Shown: piece by piece, positions 1 through 7,626 of the stretch | How positions within the stretch are numbered: the stretch's first letter is position 1 | How the letters are laid out: each line of letters opens with the position of its first letter | Source: Steroidobacteraceae bacterium | Lineage (GTDB): Bacteria; Pseudomonadota; Gammaproteobacteria; Steroidobacterales; Steroidobacteraceae | NCBI GenBank assembly: GCA_025458905.1 | Contig: JALORN010000001.1 | Coordinates: 62,001-126,000 of the forward strand | Length of the DNA: 64,000 nucleotides | Direction of reading: 5' to 3' | Position numbers and translations under genes: made by a program | The notes under the pieces: generated by a model | The model's database searches: none | What the model was told of the DNA's origin: nothing | What the model saw: the letters and a program-made list of their open reading frames with translations, nothing else

Positions 1-109
1 GCAGCAGGCGGGCGACGTCCGGCCGCTCGTCGCTGACGTCCACCGAGCGCACGGTGAGCCCGCCCGCCCTTCGCGCAACGGCGCGCAGCGACAGCGACAG
101 CGCGCTCAT
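1..109 (-). CDS. hupK: HupK-like hydrogenase assembly protein (N-terminal part only)
   Basis: The frame opens with ATG at 109-107 and runs off the left edge, giving 36 residues beginning MSALSLSLRAVARRAGG and continuing with a VRSVDV..ERP..ARLL stretch. The start overlaps the stop of hupJ in an ATGA arrangement, the same coupling seen elsewhere in this operon. In hup operons the gene after hupJ is hupK, a large-subunit-like scaffold protein thought to help build the NiFe(CN)2CO centre. HupK and large subunits carry a V-x-S-x-RP motif near the N-terminus, which this fragment resembles. The identity rests mainly on gene order; most of the protein is outside the window. Confidence 0.5.
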   Translation of the reverse strand, partial: MSALSLSLRAVARRAGGLTVRSVDVSDERPDVARLL

Positions 110-729
110 CCGCGATCCTCCGGCACGACCGCGAGCGGCGCGCCCGCAGACCGCGGCCCGGAGCCGCCCGGCGGCACTGCGGTGCGCGCTCCGCCGAAGA
201 GCTGTCGGCGCGACAGGCCCGTGGCCGCGAGGGCGGCGCGCGCGGGTGCGTCGGCGCGAGCCGGCGTAGCCGGCGGCCGTGCACCGGGCGCGCGGAACAG
301 TTCCTCGAGCGCGGCCGAAGCCGCCTCGCGTGCGTCCTGCTGCGAGGCGAACTCCTCGGCCGGCGAGAACAGCGAGCACTGCTGGTAGGGACCGAGTCCC
401 GCCTCGTCGTGGCCGTGGAACTCGTAGGCACCGGAGGGAAACTGCCACACCTGCGACTGGCCGCCCGCCAGCACGCGGAACGCCCCGGGTGGCGAGGTCG
501 TCGCCGGCCCGATCGCCGGCACGGCGGGATCGGGCAGGATCACGAGGTTGATCGACCAGGGCGTCACCAGGGCACCCACCAGCGGGCCCTGCCAGGCACG
601 GAAGCCGAAGGCTTCCACCTGCAGGCGGGGGTTGAGGAACGGCAGACCGGCCATGCGATCCCGCGCGATGCGCTCGAACGTGGCCCGCAGTCGCGACTGC
701 GCCGCCGCGGCAGTCGCGCCCGCAGTCAC
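106..729 (-). CDS. hupJ: [NiFe]-hydrogenase assembly chaperone, HybE/HupJ family
   Basis: Predicted 207-residue cytoplasmic protein of the HybE/HupJ family, which helps assemble the hydrogenase small and large subunits. The recognisable core is residues ~1-135: an N-terminal helix (RATFERIARDRM), then NPRLQVEAFGFR and a WQGPLVGALVTPWSINLVILP block, followed by SGAYEFHGHDE and YQQCSLFSP. The last ~70 residues are an Ala/Pro-rich tail ending in SRRQLFGG-type sequence. I chose the GTG at 729-727 because it forms a GTGA overlap with the rubredoxin stop and begins right before the conserved region; a longer reading to 876 would overlap the whole rubredoxin 3' end. It sits between hupI and hupK as in other hup operons. 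Confidence 0.85.
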   Translation of the reverse strand: MTAGATAAAAQSRLRATFERIARDRMAGLPFLNPRLQVEAFGFRAWQGPLVGALVTPWSINLVILPDPAVPAIGPATTSPPGAFRVLAGGQSQVWQFPSGAYEFHGHDEAGLGPYQQCSLFSPAEEFASQQDAREAASAALEELFRAPGARPPATPARADAPARAALAATGLSRRQLFGGARTAVPPGGSGPRSAGAPLAVVPEDRG

Positions 730-950
730 TCGCCGACCACCATGAATCGCTGGCGCGGCGCCTCGCACTGCGGGCAGACCCAGTGGTCGGGCAGTTCCGC
801 GAACGCGGTGCCCGGAGGCACCTGCGCCAGCTCGTCGCCCGCCTGCGGGTCGTACACCCACCAGCACACGCCGCACTCCAGCCGGGACTCCGGCCGGATC
901 CGCGACGCGTCGCCGCTGTACGAGCCCTCGAAGCGCGTCGCGCCGCTCAT
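726..950 (-). CDS. hupI: Rubredoxin HupI (hydrogenase-linked)
   Basis: A 74-residue rubredoxin. The iron site is formed by two CxxC knuckles, CGVC at residues 26-29 and CPQC at 59-62, with the family's WVYDP and LPDHWVCP surroundings. Hup-linked rubredoxins (HupI/HoxR) support maturation or cluster protection of the small subunit under aerobic conditions and are typical of hydrogenases made in air. The ATG at 950-948 overlaps the hupH stop by 4 bp, and its own TGA overlaps the GTG of hupJ, so translation is probably coupled through hupH-hupI-hupJ. Length is normal for the family (about 70 residues). Confidence 0.95.
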   Translation of the reverse strand: MSGATRFEGSYSGDASRIRPESRLECGVCWWVYDPQAGDELAQVPPGTAFAELPDHWVCPQCEAPRQRFMVVGE

Positions 951-1822
951 TCGAGCGTCTCCACCCACTCGGCGAGCCGCGCGAGCGAGGCCTCGAAGTC
1001 GTCGCGGGCCGCCAGCGCGACCTCGGGGACGCGCGCCACCTCGAGCGTGTTCAGGATCAGGTGGTTCATGCTGTTGAAGTACTGCACCCACCAGGCGTGA
1101 CGCAGCAGCGTGCTGGTGATGCGACAGGCGCCGTAGCCGCGCGACAGGATCGTCGCCGGCCCGACGCCCAGCGACTCGACGAGGCACTGCATGTCCTCGG
1201 GGCTCACCGGCAGCAGCGTGAAGTTCACGATGTGGCCCGCGCCGCCCGCCGCATAACGCGCGGAGGCCGCGGCCACCTCGGCGAGGATCGGCGGCGCGTT
1301 CATCACGCCCGCAGCGCGCGGTCGCGGCGCGACGCCGCTGCGCGACGCCGCCAGCGCCGCCTCGGCGACCAGGTGCGGCATCTCGCCGATCTCGAGCAGG
1401 TCGCGCACGATGCCGCCGTCGCCGCGCAGGTGCAGCACGCGCCAGAACGCCGGGAACGCGGTCTCCTGGATCCGGATCTCGGCCGCCCCGAGCCGGCGTG
1501 CCGACTCGGGCGCGGGACGGACGATGGCCGCGACCTCGCCCGCCCCCAGCGCCTCGTTGACGTAGCGGAGCACGGCCGCGGGCAGCAACCCGAAGTCCAG
1601 CTCCAGCAGAGCGTCGCCGTCGAAGTCGAAGCCGCGCGCGCGCGCCAGCGCCTCCTCCAGCGCCGCGCGCGCGGCGCGCACCACCGCGGGATCGGCGACC
1701 TCCGGGTGCGGCGGCGCGACGAAGGTGTCCATCCGGCCCGGGAACGGCATGAAGTCGAGCGGCTCCTCGACGACCTGCGAGCCGGGGCCGATCGCGACCA
1801 CCGGGATCGGGAACTCCTTCAC
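947..1822 (-). CDS. hupH: Hydrogenase expression/formation protein HupH (HyaF family)
   Basis: A 291-residue cytoplasmic protein of the HupH/HyaF family, which acts in maturation of the small subunit of oxygen-tolerant hydrogenases. It starts KEFPIPVVAIGPGSQ after the GTG and has the conserved FMPFPGRMDTF segment at ~25-35. The C-terminal half holds GYGACRITST followed by WWVQYFNSMNHLILNTLEV, the best-conserved part of the family. The GTG at 1822-1820 overlaps the hupG TGA (GTGA), deciding the start. The 3' end overlaps hupI by 4 bp. Confidence 0.9.
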   Translation of the reverse strand: MKEFPIPVVAIGPGSQVVEEPLDFMPFPGRMDTFVAPPHPEVADPAVVRAARAALEEALARARGFDFDGDALLELDFGLLPAAVLRYVNEALGAGEVAAIVRPAPESARRLGAAEIRIQETAFPAFWRVLHLRGDGGIVRDLLEIGEMPHLVAEAALAASRSGVAPRPRAAGVMNAPPILAEVAAASARYAAGGAGHIVNFTLLPVSPEDMQCLVESLGVGPATILSRGYGACRITSTLLRHAWWVQYFNSMNHLILNTLEVARVPEVALAARDDFEASLARLAEWVETLE

Positions 1823-2250
1823 GCGGCACCTCCTGCGGGGCCGGCCAGCAGGCCGGCGAGTTCGGACGGGAAGCTGGCCCAGTCGCGCAGCCCCTCGAGC
1901 ACGCCGAGGCTCGCGCCGTCGCGCAGCACGAGGATCGATGGATACTTGCGCACCCCGAACTGGCGCGCAGCCGTGCGGCTCTCGTCCGGCGGCAGCACCG
2001 CGGCACGCGGCGCGCGCGCAGTCGCCCGCAGCAGTTCCGGGAAGATCACCGCCGCATCCCAGGCCTCCGGGCAGCGGTGCGGCTCGTCGGTGAACAGCAC
2101 CGCGAGCGTGCCTTCGGCAGCGTCGCCGAGCGCCGCCGCCGTGGTCCGCGGGATCCCGTCGCGCTGCTCGAGCCGGTCGAGCAGCGCGCGGAACTCGGCC
2201 GACTTCTCGGTGATCGTGCGCGCGAGGATCTGGTCGTTGGCCGTCAGCAT
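1819..2250 (-). CDS. hupG: Hydrogenase maturation protein HupG (HyaE family, thioredoxin-like)
   Basis: A 143-residue protein of the HyaE/HupG family: a thioredoxin fold without the CxxC active site, described as a chaperone that binds the small-subunit Tat precursor. The sequence shows a thioredoxin-like core: GTLAVLFTDEPHRCPEAWD, a central VIFPELL strand-helix, then ARQFGVRKYPSILVLRDG, where the cis-Pro loop and the strand after it are recognisable. Only one Cys sits at the expected active-site region. The ATG at 2250-2248 lies 2 bp from the hupF stop, and the 3' end overlaps the hupH start by 4 bp. Confidence 0.87.
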   Translation of the reverse strand: MLTANDQILARTITEKSAEFRALLDRLEQRDGIPRTTAAALGDAAEGTLAVLFTDEPHRCPEAWDAAVIFPELLRATARAPRAAVLPPDESRTAARQFGVRKYPSILVLRDGASLGVLEGLRDWASFPSELAGLLAGPAGGAA

Positions 2251-2252
2251 GG

Positions 2253-2582
2253 TCAGCTCTCCTGTCGCGCAGCCGCCGCCACCGGCCGCAGGTGTTCGGG
2301 CAACTCCGGCTCGCGGTCCACGAGGTCGGGGAAGAAACGCGCGACGTCGAAGGCGCCCTGGCCCGACTGGGCGGCGGCGAGCGCATCCAGCGCCAGCTCG
2401 ATGCGCGCCGCCTCGCCGGCCTCGAGGCGGCCACGCGCGGCGCCGAGCCAGGTCAGCAGCCACTCACCCGCCCGCACCTCGCCGAGCAGCGTGGTGTCGA
2501 TCCAGCCGCGACCGTGGCGACCGGCGCACTCGGCGCGCCCTTCGAGGGCCTGCAGGACCTGCATCGGGATGCCGAGGCACAT
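2253..2582 (-). CDS. hupF: Hydrogenase assembly chaperone HupF (HypC family)
   Basis: A 109-residue HypC/HupF-family chaperone. The N-terminal MCLGIPMQV is diagnostic: Cys2, exposed after Met removal, binds the Fe(CN)2CO precursor or the large-subunit apoprotein. Later blocks (GEVRAGEWLLTWLGAARGRLEAGEAARI) fit the beta-barrel and C-terminal helix. HupF differs from HypC by a C-terminal extension, seen here as ~25 residues after DALAAAQ. In Rhizobium, HupF stabilises HupL during synthesis under oxygen. The gene sits between hupD and hupG, 30 bp from the hupD stop and 2 bp before hupG. Confidence 0.92.
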   Translation of the reverse strand: MCLGIPMQVLQALEGRAECAGRHGRGWIDTTLLGEVRAGEWLLTWLGAARGRLEAGEAARIELALDALAAAQSGQGAFDVARFFPDLVDREPELPEHLRPVAAAARQES

Positions 2583-2612
2583 CGGTGAGGGCTCGTCCGG
2601 TCGCCGCGGGTG

Positions 2613-3263
2613 TCAGTGGCCGAGCGCCGCGAGCACGCGACCATCGCCGCGGCGACAGGCGCTGCTCTCGTCGGGGCGGCCGCGCTCGTAGGCGTCGAGG
2701 CCGAGTGCCACGGTGCCCGGACCCTCCACCCGGGGCGGCGCGGTGGGGGCGCCCGCCGGCGCCCCTGCATCCCGCGGCAGCGCTCGCGGCTCGAGTTCGA
2801 TGCCCCAGCGGGCGAGCACGGCGCGCGCGAGCGCGAGCGCCTCGGGGATGCGTCCCTTGACCGAGTCGCGCAGGCTGCCGCCGTAGTCCTCGAGCTGCTC
2901 CGGCTGCACGCCGACCAGCACGACCTCAGCCGGCATCTGCCCGGTGAGGCGGGCGCAGGCCAGCACTTCCTGGAAGCCGGTCTGGTGCAGGCTCATCTTC
3001 CGCGCCCCCATGAAGCGCGGCACCTCGTCTCCCTCGAGCACGCGCAGCGTGGCGGGCGGCAGGCCGAAGTCGATGGCGTCGAAGATCAGCAGCCGGTCGG
3101 CCGCCTGCACCTGGGGCAGCAGGTAGAGCCCCTGGGTGCCGCCGTCCACGACCTCGACGCCGGGATGCGGCGCGAACTCCGCGGCGAAGCGCTCCACGCA
3201 GCGCACGCCGAAGCCCTCGTCCGCCCACAGCAGGTTGCCGATCCCGAGTACCAGCGTCGCCAT
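2613..3263 (-). CDS. hupD: Hydrogenase maturation endopeptidase HupD (HyaD/HybD family)
   Basis: A 216-residue nickel-dependent maturation protease that removes the HupL C-terminal tail after nickel insertion. It starts MATLVLGIGN. The three ligands expected from HybD are visible: Glu in GIGNLLWADEGFG, Asp in FDAIDFG and His in MSLHQTG. The catalytic domain ends near residue 160; the remaining ~55 residues are an Ala/Pro/Gly-rich tail longer than usual. The ATG at 3263-3261 follows AGGGGG with good spacing. A TTG five codons upstream (3278) is in frame but lies inside that Shine-Dalgarno region. One of the three GTAACG palindromes lies about 31 bp upstream, so hupD-K may have its own regulated promoter. 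Confidence 0.93.
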   Translation of the reverse strand: MATLVLGIGNLLWADEGFGVRCVERFAAEFAPHPGVEVVDGGTQGLYLLPQVQAADRLLIFDAIDFGLPPATLRVLEGDEVPRFMGARKMSLHQTGFQEVLACARLTGQMPAEVVLVGVQPEQLEDYGGSLRDSVKGRIPEALALARAVLARWGIELEPRALPRDAGAPAGAPTAPPRVEGPGTVALGLDAYERGRPDESSACRRGDGRVLAALGH

Positions 3264-3293
3264 GGTTGCCCCCTGCAACCAACTTCCGGCCGA

Positions 3294-3314
3294 CTGTAAC
3301 GATGCCCGTTACAT
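3294..3314. promoter_or_regulatory. Palindromic operator candidate, third copy, upstream of hupD
   Basis: TGTAACG-N5-CGTTACA with 7-bp perfect arms and spacer ATGCC (3295-3313), lying between the HigA-like gene and hupD. It shares the GTAACG-N5-CGTTAC core and spacing of the two sites upstream of hupS (7402-7422 and 7443-7463). On the minus strand it ends about 31 bp before the hupD ATG, where a repressor or activator site would act on an internal promoter. The binding protein is unknown. Confidence 0.55.
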
Positions 3315-3346
3315 CGCCAGAATGCGTAGTTTCCGCAGGGGCGCCC

Positions 3347-3655
3347 TCAGGAAGACTTCATCAGCAGCTGGCGCGCGTTGTGCATGTCGAACGCGACCTG
3401 CATGCGCAGCCACATCTCCGGCTCGGTCTTGAAGTACAGGCCGAGCCGCAGCGCGGTGTCGGCCGTGACGCCGCGCCGGCCGTTCACGATCTCGTTGATG
3501 CGCCGCCGCGAGACGCCGATCGCGTCGGCGAGGTCCTGCTGCGACAGCTTCAGCGGGCGCAGGAAGCGCGTCTCGAGGAACGCGCCCGGGTGCATCGGCC
3601 GGCGCCCGGCGCTGCGGCGCAGGCTCGCCCGCTCGCGCGGCGAGGACGGGATCAT
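3347..3655 (-). CDS. Orphan HigA-family (XRE HTH) transcriptional regulator inside the hup operon
   Basis: A 102-residue HigA/VapI-type helix-turn-helix protein. Residues ~21-95 match the antitoxin family closely: MHPGAFL..RFLRPLKLSQQDLADAIGVSRRRINEIVNGRRGVTADTALRLGLYFKTEPEMWLRMQ, with SQQDLADAIGVSRRRINEIV as the HTH. The ATG at 3655-3653 has a strong GGAGG; the next ATG (3595) has none, so the 20-residue basic leader is probably translated. No HigB toxin gene is adjacent: hupC ends 42 bp upstream and hupD lies downstream on the same strand. HigA proteins bind palindromes, and a GTAACG palindrome begins 33 bp beyond its stop. I infer, without proof, that it may regulate hydrogenase expression. 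Confidence 0.85.
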   Translation of the reverse strand: MIPSSPRERASLRRSAGRRPMHPGAFLETRFLRPLKLSQQDLADAIGVSRRRINEIVNGRRGVTADTALRLGLYFKTEPEMWLRMQVAFDMHNARQLLMKSS

Positions 3656-3697
3656 GCGGACGCCTCCATGGCGGAAGTCTCCAGCGTAGCCGCGTCC

Positions 3698-4399
3698 TCA
3701 GTCCTTGAACATGCGGAAACCACTGACCATCGTGCTCACGAGGCTCTGGCGCGACGCCACGTCCTCGCGGATCGCGGCGTAGACGTGCAGGATCACGAAG
3801 GTCGCCATCGCCCACATGCCCAGGTGGTGCCAGGTGTGCACGTCCTGGCTCTGCCCGAACAGCGGGATCACCCAGCCGAACATCGTGTCCGCCCAGCTGC
3901 CCTGCCCGAGCCCCTCGCCGTAGAGCGCGAAGCCGGTCACGATCATGAAGACCACGCCGACGACGAAGAACATGAACATCATCAGCTGGGCGAGCGGGTT
4001 GTGCCCGGCGTACTTCAGCGGATAGGGCGCCAGGAACGCGTACCAGCGGATCTCGTGCAGCAGTTCGCGCCACCACTGCCCGGTGAAGAACGGCGGCAGG
4101 AAGAGCTCGCGCGCGTAGGCGTTGCCGACGAACGCCCAGTAGATTCGCACCAGCAGGCCGATCGCGACGACGTACCCGGCCGCGAAGTGCGCGAACCGGA
4201 TGTAGCCCATCACGAAGTGATCGGACGCCTCGCCCGACATGGTCGGCAGCGGGCTGCCGATGAAGTAGCCGGTCACGGCGAGCACTGTGATCGCGAGCGC
4301 GTTCACCCAGTGCCAGAGCCGCACCGGCGCCTCGTAGACGTAGATCGACTTGACCGTCGCGGAGCGCGCCGCGTCCTGCCTCTCACCGTACTGCAGCAT
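3698..4399 (-). CDS. hupC: Ni/Fe-hydrogenase b-type cytochrome subunit HupC
   Basis: A 233-residue inner-membrane dihaem cytochrome b that anchors HupSL and passes electrons to quinone. Four hydrophobic segments are visible: ~28-48 (NALAITVLAVTGYFIG), ~65-90, ~133-160 (LMMFMFFVVGVVFMIVTGFALY) and ~188-208 (MWAMATFVILHVY). Candidate haem ligands are His in LWHWV, FAHFAAGY, TWHHLG and ILHVY. The ATG at 4399 follows GGGGAGGGCAGG and lies 15 bp from the hupL stop. Its presence after hupL marks the enzyme as a membrane-bound, respiratory uptake hydrogenase. Confidence 0.95.
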   Translation of the reverse strand: MLQYGERQDAARSATVKSIYVYEAPVRLWHWVNALAITVLAVTGYFIGSPLPTMSGEASDHFVMGYIRFAHFAAGYVVAIGLLVRIYWAFVGNAYARELFLPPFFTGQWWRELLHEIRWYAFLAPYPLKYAGHNPLAQLMMFMFFVVGVVFMIVTGFALYGEGLGQGSWADTMFGWVIPLFGQSQDVHTWHHLGMWAMATFVILHVYAAIREDVASRQSLVSTMVSGFRMFKD

Positions 4400-4414
4400 C
4401 GGCCTGCCCTCCCC

Positions 4415-6202
4415 TCAGCGCACCGTGACCCGGGTCATCTCCGCGCCGTCCGGCGCCATCACGTGCGTCGAGCACGCGAGGCAGGGGTCGAACGAGTGGA
4501 GCGTGCGCAGGATCTCGAGCGGCTGGTTCGCGACCGCGAGCGGGGTGTTCATCAGTGAGGCCTCGAACGCGCCGATCTGGCCCTGGGCGTCGCGCGGCGA
4601 GCCGTTCCAGGTGGTCGGCACGATGGCCTGGTAGTTGTCGATCCTGCCGTCCTTGATCGTCAGCCAGTGGCCGAGCGCGCCACGCGGCGCCTCGGTGAAG
4701 CCGACGCCCCGGGCCGTGGCCGGCCAGCTCTTCGGATCCCATTTCTCGACGTTCGCGGTCGAGCTGTCGCCGGCCTTGATGTTGGCCATCAGCTTGTCCA
4801 TGAAGTAGCGCATCTTGTGCGCCGCCCAGCTCGCCTCCAGCCCGCGCGCGGCCGTGCGTCCGAGCGTCGAGAACAGCGCGGTCACCGGCACGTCGAGGGT
4901 CTTCAGGACCTTCTCGACCGGCTCCTTGAATTCCGCCTTGTTCTGCGCGTAGCCGATGATGTAGCGAGCCAGCGGCCCGACCTCCATCGCGTGGCCGCGC
5001 CAGCGCGGCGCCTTGATCCACGAGTACTTGCCGCCCTCGTCGATCTCCTGGATGTTGGTCTTCGTGCCCTTGAGCTTCGGCCCGAGCTCGAATTTCGCGT
5101 TGGTGACGCCGTCGTACGGGTGCAGGCCCTTGACCCCGTCTGGATAGGTGTACCAGGAGTGGTCGACGAACTCCTGGATCTGCTCCGGGTCCGCGAGGTC
5201 CACTTCCTGGATCCTCGACAGGTCGCCGCCGGTGATCGCGCCGCGCGGCAGCATCAGGTTGGCAGCCGAGTAGTCGTTCGCCTTGTCGGGGATGTCGCCG
5301 TAGGAGAGCACGCACTGGCTGGACAGCCCGCCGCCGTACAGCCAGTCCTTGTAGAACGAGGCGATCGCCAGCAGGTCCGGGATGTAGACCTTGTCGATGA
5401 ACTCGATCGTCTGGTCGATGATCGAGGAGACCAGGTTCAGGCGCTCCATGTTGATCGCGCCGACGGCGCCCGTGTCGTGCACGTTGATCGGGCAGGGCAC
5501 GCCGCCGACCAGCCAGTTCGGGTGCGGGTTCTTGCCGCCGAAGATCGTGTGGATCTTGACGATCTCCTTCTGGAAGTCGAGCGCCTGCAGGTAGTGCGCG
5601 ACCGCCATCAGGTTCGCCTCGGCGGGCAGCTTGTAGGCGGGATTGCCCCAGTAGCCGTTCATGAACGGGCCGAGCTGCCCCGACTCGACGAATTTCTGCA
5701 GCCGGTTCTGCAGGTCGCGGAAGTACCCGGTGGAGGACATGCCCCAGCTCGAGATGCCCTGCGCCAGTTCCGCGGTCGCCTTGGGGTCGGCCTTCAGCGC
5801 CGAGACCACGTCGACCCAGTCGAGCGCGTGCAGGTGGTAGAAGTGCACCAGGTGATCGTGCGCCTGCAGCGTCAGCTGCATGATGTTGCGGATGGTGTTG
5901 GCGTTCTCGGGGATCTGGATGCCGAGCGCATTCTCGACCGCGCGCACCGAGGTCAGTGCGTGCGTGCCGGTGCAGACGCCGCAGATGCGCTCGGTGAACG
6001 CCCAGGCGTCGCGCGGGTCGCGGCCCTTGAGGATCACCTCGAGGCCGCGCCACATGGTGCCGGTGGAGACCGCGTTGCGGATCACGTTCTGCGAGTCGAG
6101 GTTCACCTCGACCCGCATGTGGCCCTCGATCCGCGTGACCGGGTCGACGACGACGCGCTTGCCGGAGTCGTCGAGCTTGAAGCCCTGGGTCTCGTAGCTC
6201 AT
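4415..6202 (-). CDS. hupL: Uptake [NiFe]-hydrogenase large subunit HupL
   Basis: A 595-residue large subunit carrying the NiFe active site, exported with HupS by the Tat system. N-terminal MSYETQGF and [17 protein letters not shown] are typical of group 1 membrane-bound enzymes. The two CxxC motifs that ligate Ni/Fe are present: [10 protein letters not shown] (~residues 72-81) and [10 protein letters not shown] near the C-terminus. After the His of that motif a 15-residue tail beginning MAPDGAEM remains for HupD to remove. I chose ATG 6202-6200, one base after the hupS stop; an upstream in-frame start inside hupS would add nine unrelated residues. Close overall similarity to E. coli HyaB is evident by eye. 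Confidence 0.97.
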   Translation of the reverse strand: MSYETQGFKLDDSGKRVVVDPVTRIEGHMRVEVNLDSQNVIRNAVSTGTMWRGLEVILKGRDPRDAWAFTERICGVCTGTHALTSVRAVENALGIQIPENANTIRNIMQLTLQAHDHLVHFYHLHALDWVDVVSALKADPKATAELAQGISSWGMSSTGYFRDLQNRLQKFVESGQLGPFMNGYWGNPAYKLPAEANLMAVAHYLQALDFQKEIVKIHTIFGGKNPHPNWLVGGVPCPINVHDTGAVGAINMERLNLVSSIIDQTIEFIDKVYIPDLLAIASFYKDWLYGGGLSSQCVLSYGDIPDKANDYSAANLMLPRGAITGGDLSRIQEVDLADPEQIQEFVDHSWYTYPDGVKGLHPYDGVTNAKFELGPKLKGTKTNIQEIDEGGKYSWIKAPRWRGHAMEVGPLARYIIGYAQNKAEFKEPVEKVLKTLDVPVTALFSTLGRTAARGLEASWAAHKMRYFMDKLMANIKAGDSSTANVEKWDPKSWPATARGVGFTEAPRGALGHWLTIKDGRIDNYQAIVPTTWNGSPRDAQGQIGAFEASLMNTPLAVANQPLEILRTLHSFDPCLACSTHVMAPDGAEMTRVTVR

Positions 6203-6203
6203 C

Positions 6204-7310
6204 TCACTTGCCCCACTGCCCGTTGCCACCCTCGCGCACCGGGAATTCCTTGTCGTGGTCGACCCGCGAGCGCTTCAGGGCCGTGAGGCCCGCATGCACC
6301 GCCACCGCGGTACCGGCGACGGCCGCGACCGTGCCGCCGACCTGGTCCGCGTTCGACTCGATGCCGAACTGGTGTATCGAGGTCAGGCGGTCGTAGAACG
6401 AGCCCTTGTCCCAGAAGCCGTCCTCGGAGCAGCCGATGCAGCCGTGGCCCGAGCCGATCGGGAAGGACACGCCCTCGTTCCAGCGCACGGTGGAGCAGGC
6501 GTTGTAGGTGGTCGGGCCCTTGCACCCGACCTTGTAGAGGCAGTAGCCCTTGCGCGCGCCCTCGTCGTCCCACTGCTCGACGAACTGGCCCGCGTCGAAG
6601 TGCGGCCGGCGGTAGCACTTGTCGTGGATGCGCTGCCCATAGAACATCTTCGGCCGCCCGGTGCGGTCGAGCTCCGGCAGCCGGTCGAAGGTCAGCATGT
6701 AGGTGACCACCGCGGTCATCACCTCGGCGATCGGCGGGCAGCCCGGCACGCGCACGATCGGCTTGTCGGTGATCACCTTGTGGATCGGCGTCGCCTGGGT
6801 CGGGTTCGGCTTCGCGGCCTGTACGCAGCCGTAGGACGCGCAGGCGCCCCAGGCGATCACCATCTTGGCGTCGCTCGCCACGCGCTTCAGCTCCTCGACG
6901 AACGGCTTGCCCGCGGTGATGCAGAACATGCCGTCCTCGTTGAGCGGCGGGTTCCCCTCGACCGCGAGGATGTAGTTGCCCTTGTACTTCTGCTGGATCT
7001 CCTCGAGGATCGCCTGCGCGTCGGCGCCCGCCGAGGCCATCAGCGTGTCGTCGTAGTCGAGCGAGAGCATCGACAGCACGACGTCCTGCGCCAGCGGGTG
7101 CGCCGAGCGGATGAAGGACTCCGAGCAGCAGGTGCACTCCAGGCCATGCATCCACAGCACCGGGGTGCGCGGCTTGGTCTCGAGCGCATGGGCGATCTTC
7201 CCGGTGAAGGCGGAGCCGAGGCCCAGCGAGGTCGCCGTCAGGCTGCAGAATTTCATGAAGCTGCGTCGGGTGATCCCCTGGCGCCGCAGCACCTCGTAGA
7301 ACGTCTCCAT
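6204..7310 (-). CDS. hupS: Uptake [NiFe]-hydrogenase small subunit HupS, oxygen-tolerant type
   Basis: A 368-residue small subunit with three Fe-S clusters. A twin-arginine signal, ITRRSFMKF (14-21), precedes the mature start near residue 44. The proximal-cluster region contains C59, C61 and C62 (ECTCC) plus C157, C162 (WGACASYGC) and C191 (VPGC). With an offset of 42 these equal E. coli HyaA C17, C19, C20, C115, C120 and C149. Cys19 and Cys120 are the two extra ligands of the [4Fe-3S] cluster that confers oxygen tolerance (group 1d). A hydrophobic segment near 327-345 is the C-terminal membrane anchor. This is the first gene of the operon; tandem palindromes lie 92-153 bp upstream. Confidence 0.97.
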   Translation of the reverse strand: METFYEVLRRQGITRRSFMKFCSLTATSLGLGSAFTGKIAHALETKPRTPVLWMHGLECTCCSESFIRSAHPLAQDVVLSMLSLDYDDTLMASAGADAQAILEEIQQKYKGNYILAVEGNPPLNEDGMFCITAGKPFVEELKRVASDAKMVIAWGACASYGCVQAAKPNPTQATPIHKVITDKPIVRVPGCPPIAEVMTAVVTYMLTFDRLPELDRTGRPKMFYGQRIHDKCYRRPHFDAGQFVEQWDDEGARKGYCLYKVGCKGPTTYNACSTVRWNEGVSFPIGSGHGCIGCSEDGFWDKGSFYDRLTSIHQFGIESNADQVGGTVAAVAGTAVAVHAGLTALKRSRVDHDKEFPVREGGNGQWGK

Positions 7311-7320
7311 CGTCGCCCCC

Positions 7321-7340
7321 CCACTCCAGGACCGGAGTGG
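7321..7340 (-). promoter_or_regulatory. Hairpin in the hupS leader
   Basis: CCACTCC and GGAGTGG form a 7-bp inverted repeat with a 6-nt loop, ending 10 bp before the hupS ATG and abutting a G-rich ribosome-binding region. It would fold in the mRNA leader and could affect translation initiation or stability. No T-run follows, so it is not a terminator. Confidence 0.4.
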
Positions 7341-7401
7341 AGCGACGCTAGGTTTCGCGGGCGAGACGCGCCTATACGTACTGCACGCAGAGCTTCCGCG
7401 G

Positions 7402-7422
7402 GTGTAACGGTGGGCGTTACAC
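7402..7422. promoter_or_regulatory. Palindromic operator candidate, proximal copy, upstream of hupS
   Basis: GTGTAACG-N5-CGTTACAC: perfect 8-bp arms around the spacer GTGGG. It lies 92 bp upstream of the hupS start. A second copy in the same register starts exactly 41 bp further away, close to four helical turns, so both sites present the same DNA face. The gene on the other side is the small membrane protein at 7627. No characterised regulator with this motif is known to me. Confidence 0.65.
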
Positions 7423-7442
7423 GCCCGGGTGGCAGGCAGCGG

Positions 7443-7463
7443 GTGTAACGGTGACCGTTACGA
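7443..7463. promoter_or_regulatory. Palindromic operator candidate, distal copy, upstream of hupS
   Basis: GTGTAACG followed by a 5-bp spacer (GTGAC) and CGTTAC: the left arm equals that of the proximal copy over 8 bp, while the right arm is conserved for 6 bp. It shares the GTAACG-N5-CGTTAC core with the sites at 7402 and 3294. The rest of the 7311-7626 gap shows no sigma-54 (-24/-12) element and no other gene. Confidence 0.6.
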
Positions 7464-7626
7464 GCGTCGCGGGCGCGCGTCCGCGGGCACGCGCCCCGTC
7501 GCGTGCCACGAGGGCCCATGGGCCGCGACGCACGGGTAAGCGCCCACCGACCGGGGCAGGCGCCCTCGACCGCTCGGCGGTCCGCCCCCCGATCCCTAGA
7601 GTCGGGTTTTGGACGAGGTGCCTCGC

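Noticed and set aside
7311..7401. Sigma-54 or FNR-type promoter for hupS
   Set aside because: No GG-N10-GC pair at -24/-12 and no TTGAT-N4-ATCAA was found in the leader; the TACGTATAGG stretch is a possible -10 but has no matching -35 at good spacing.
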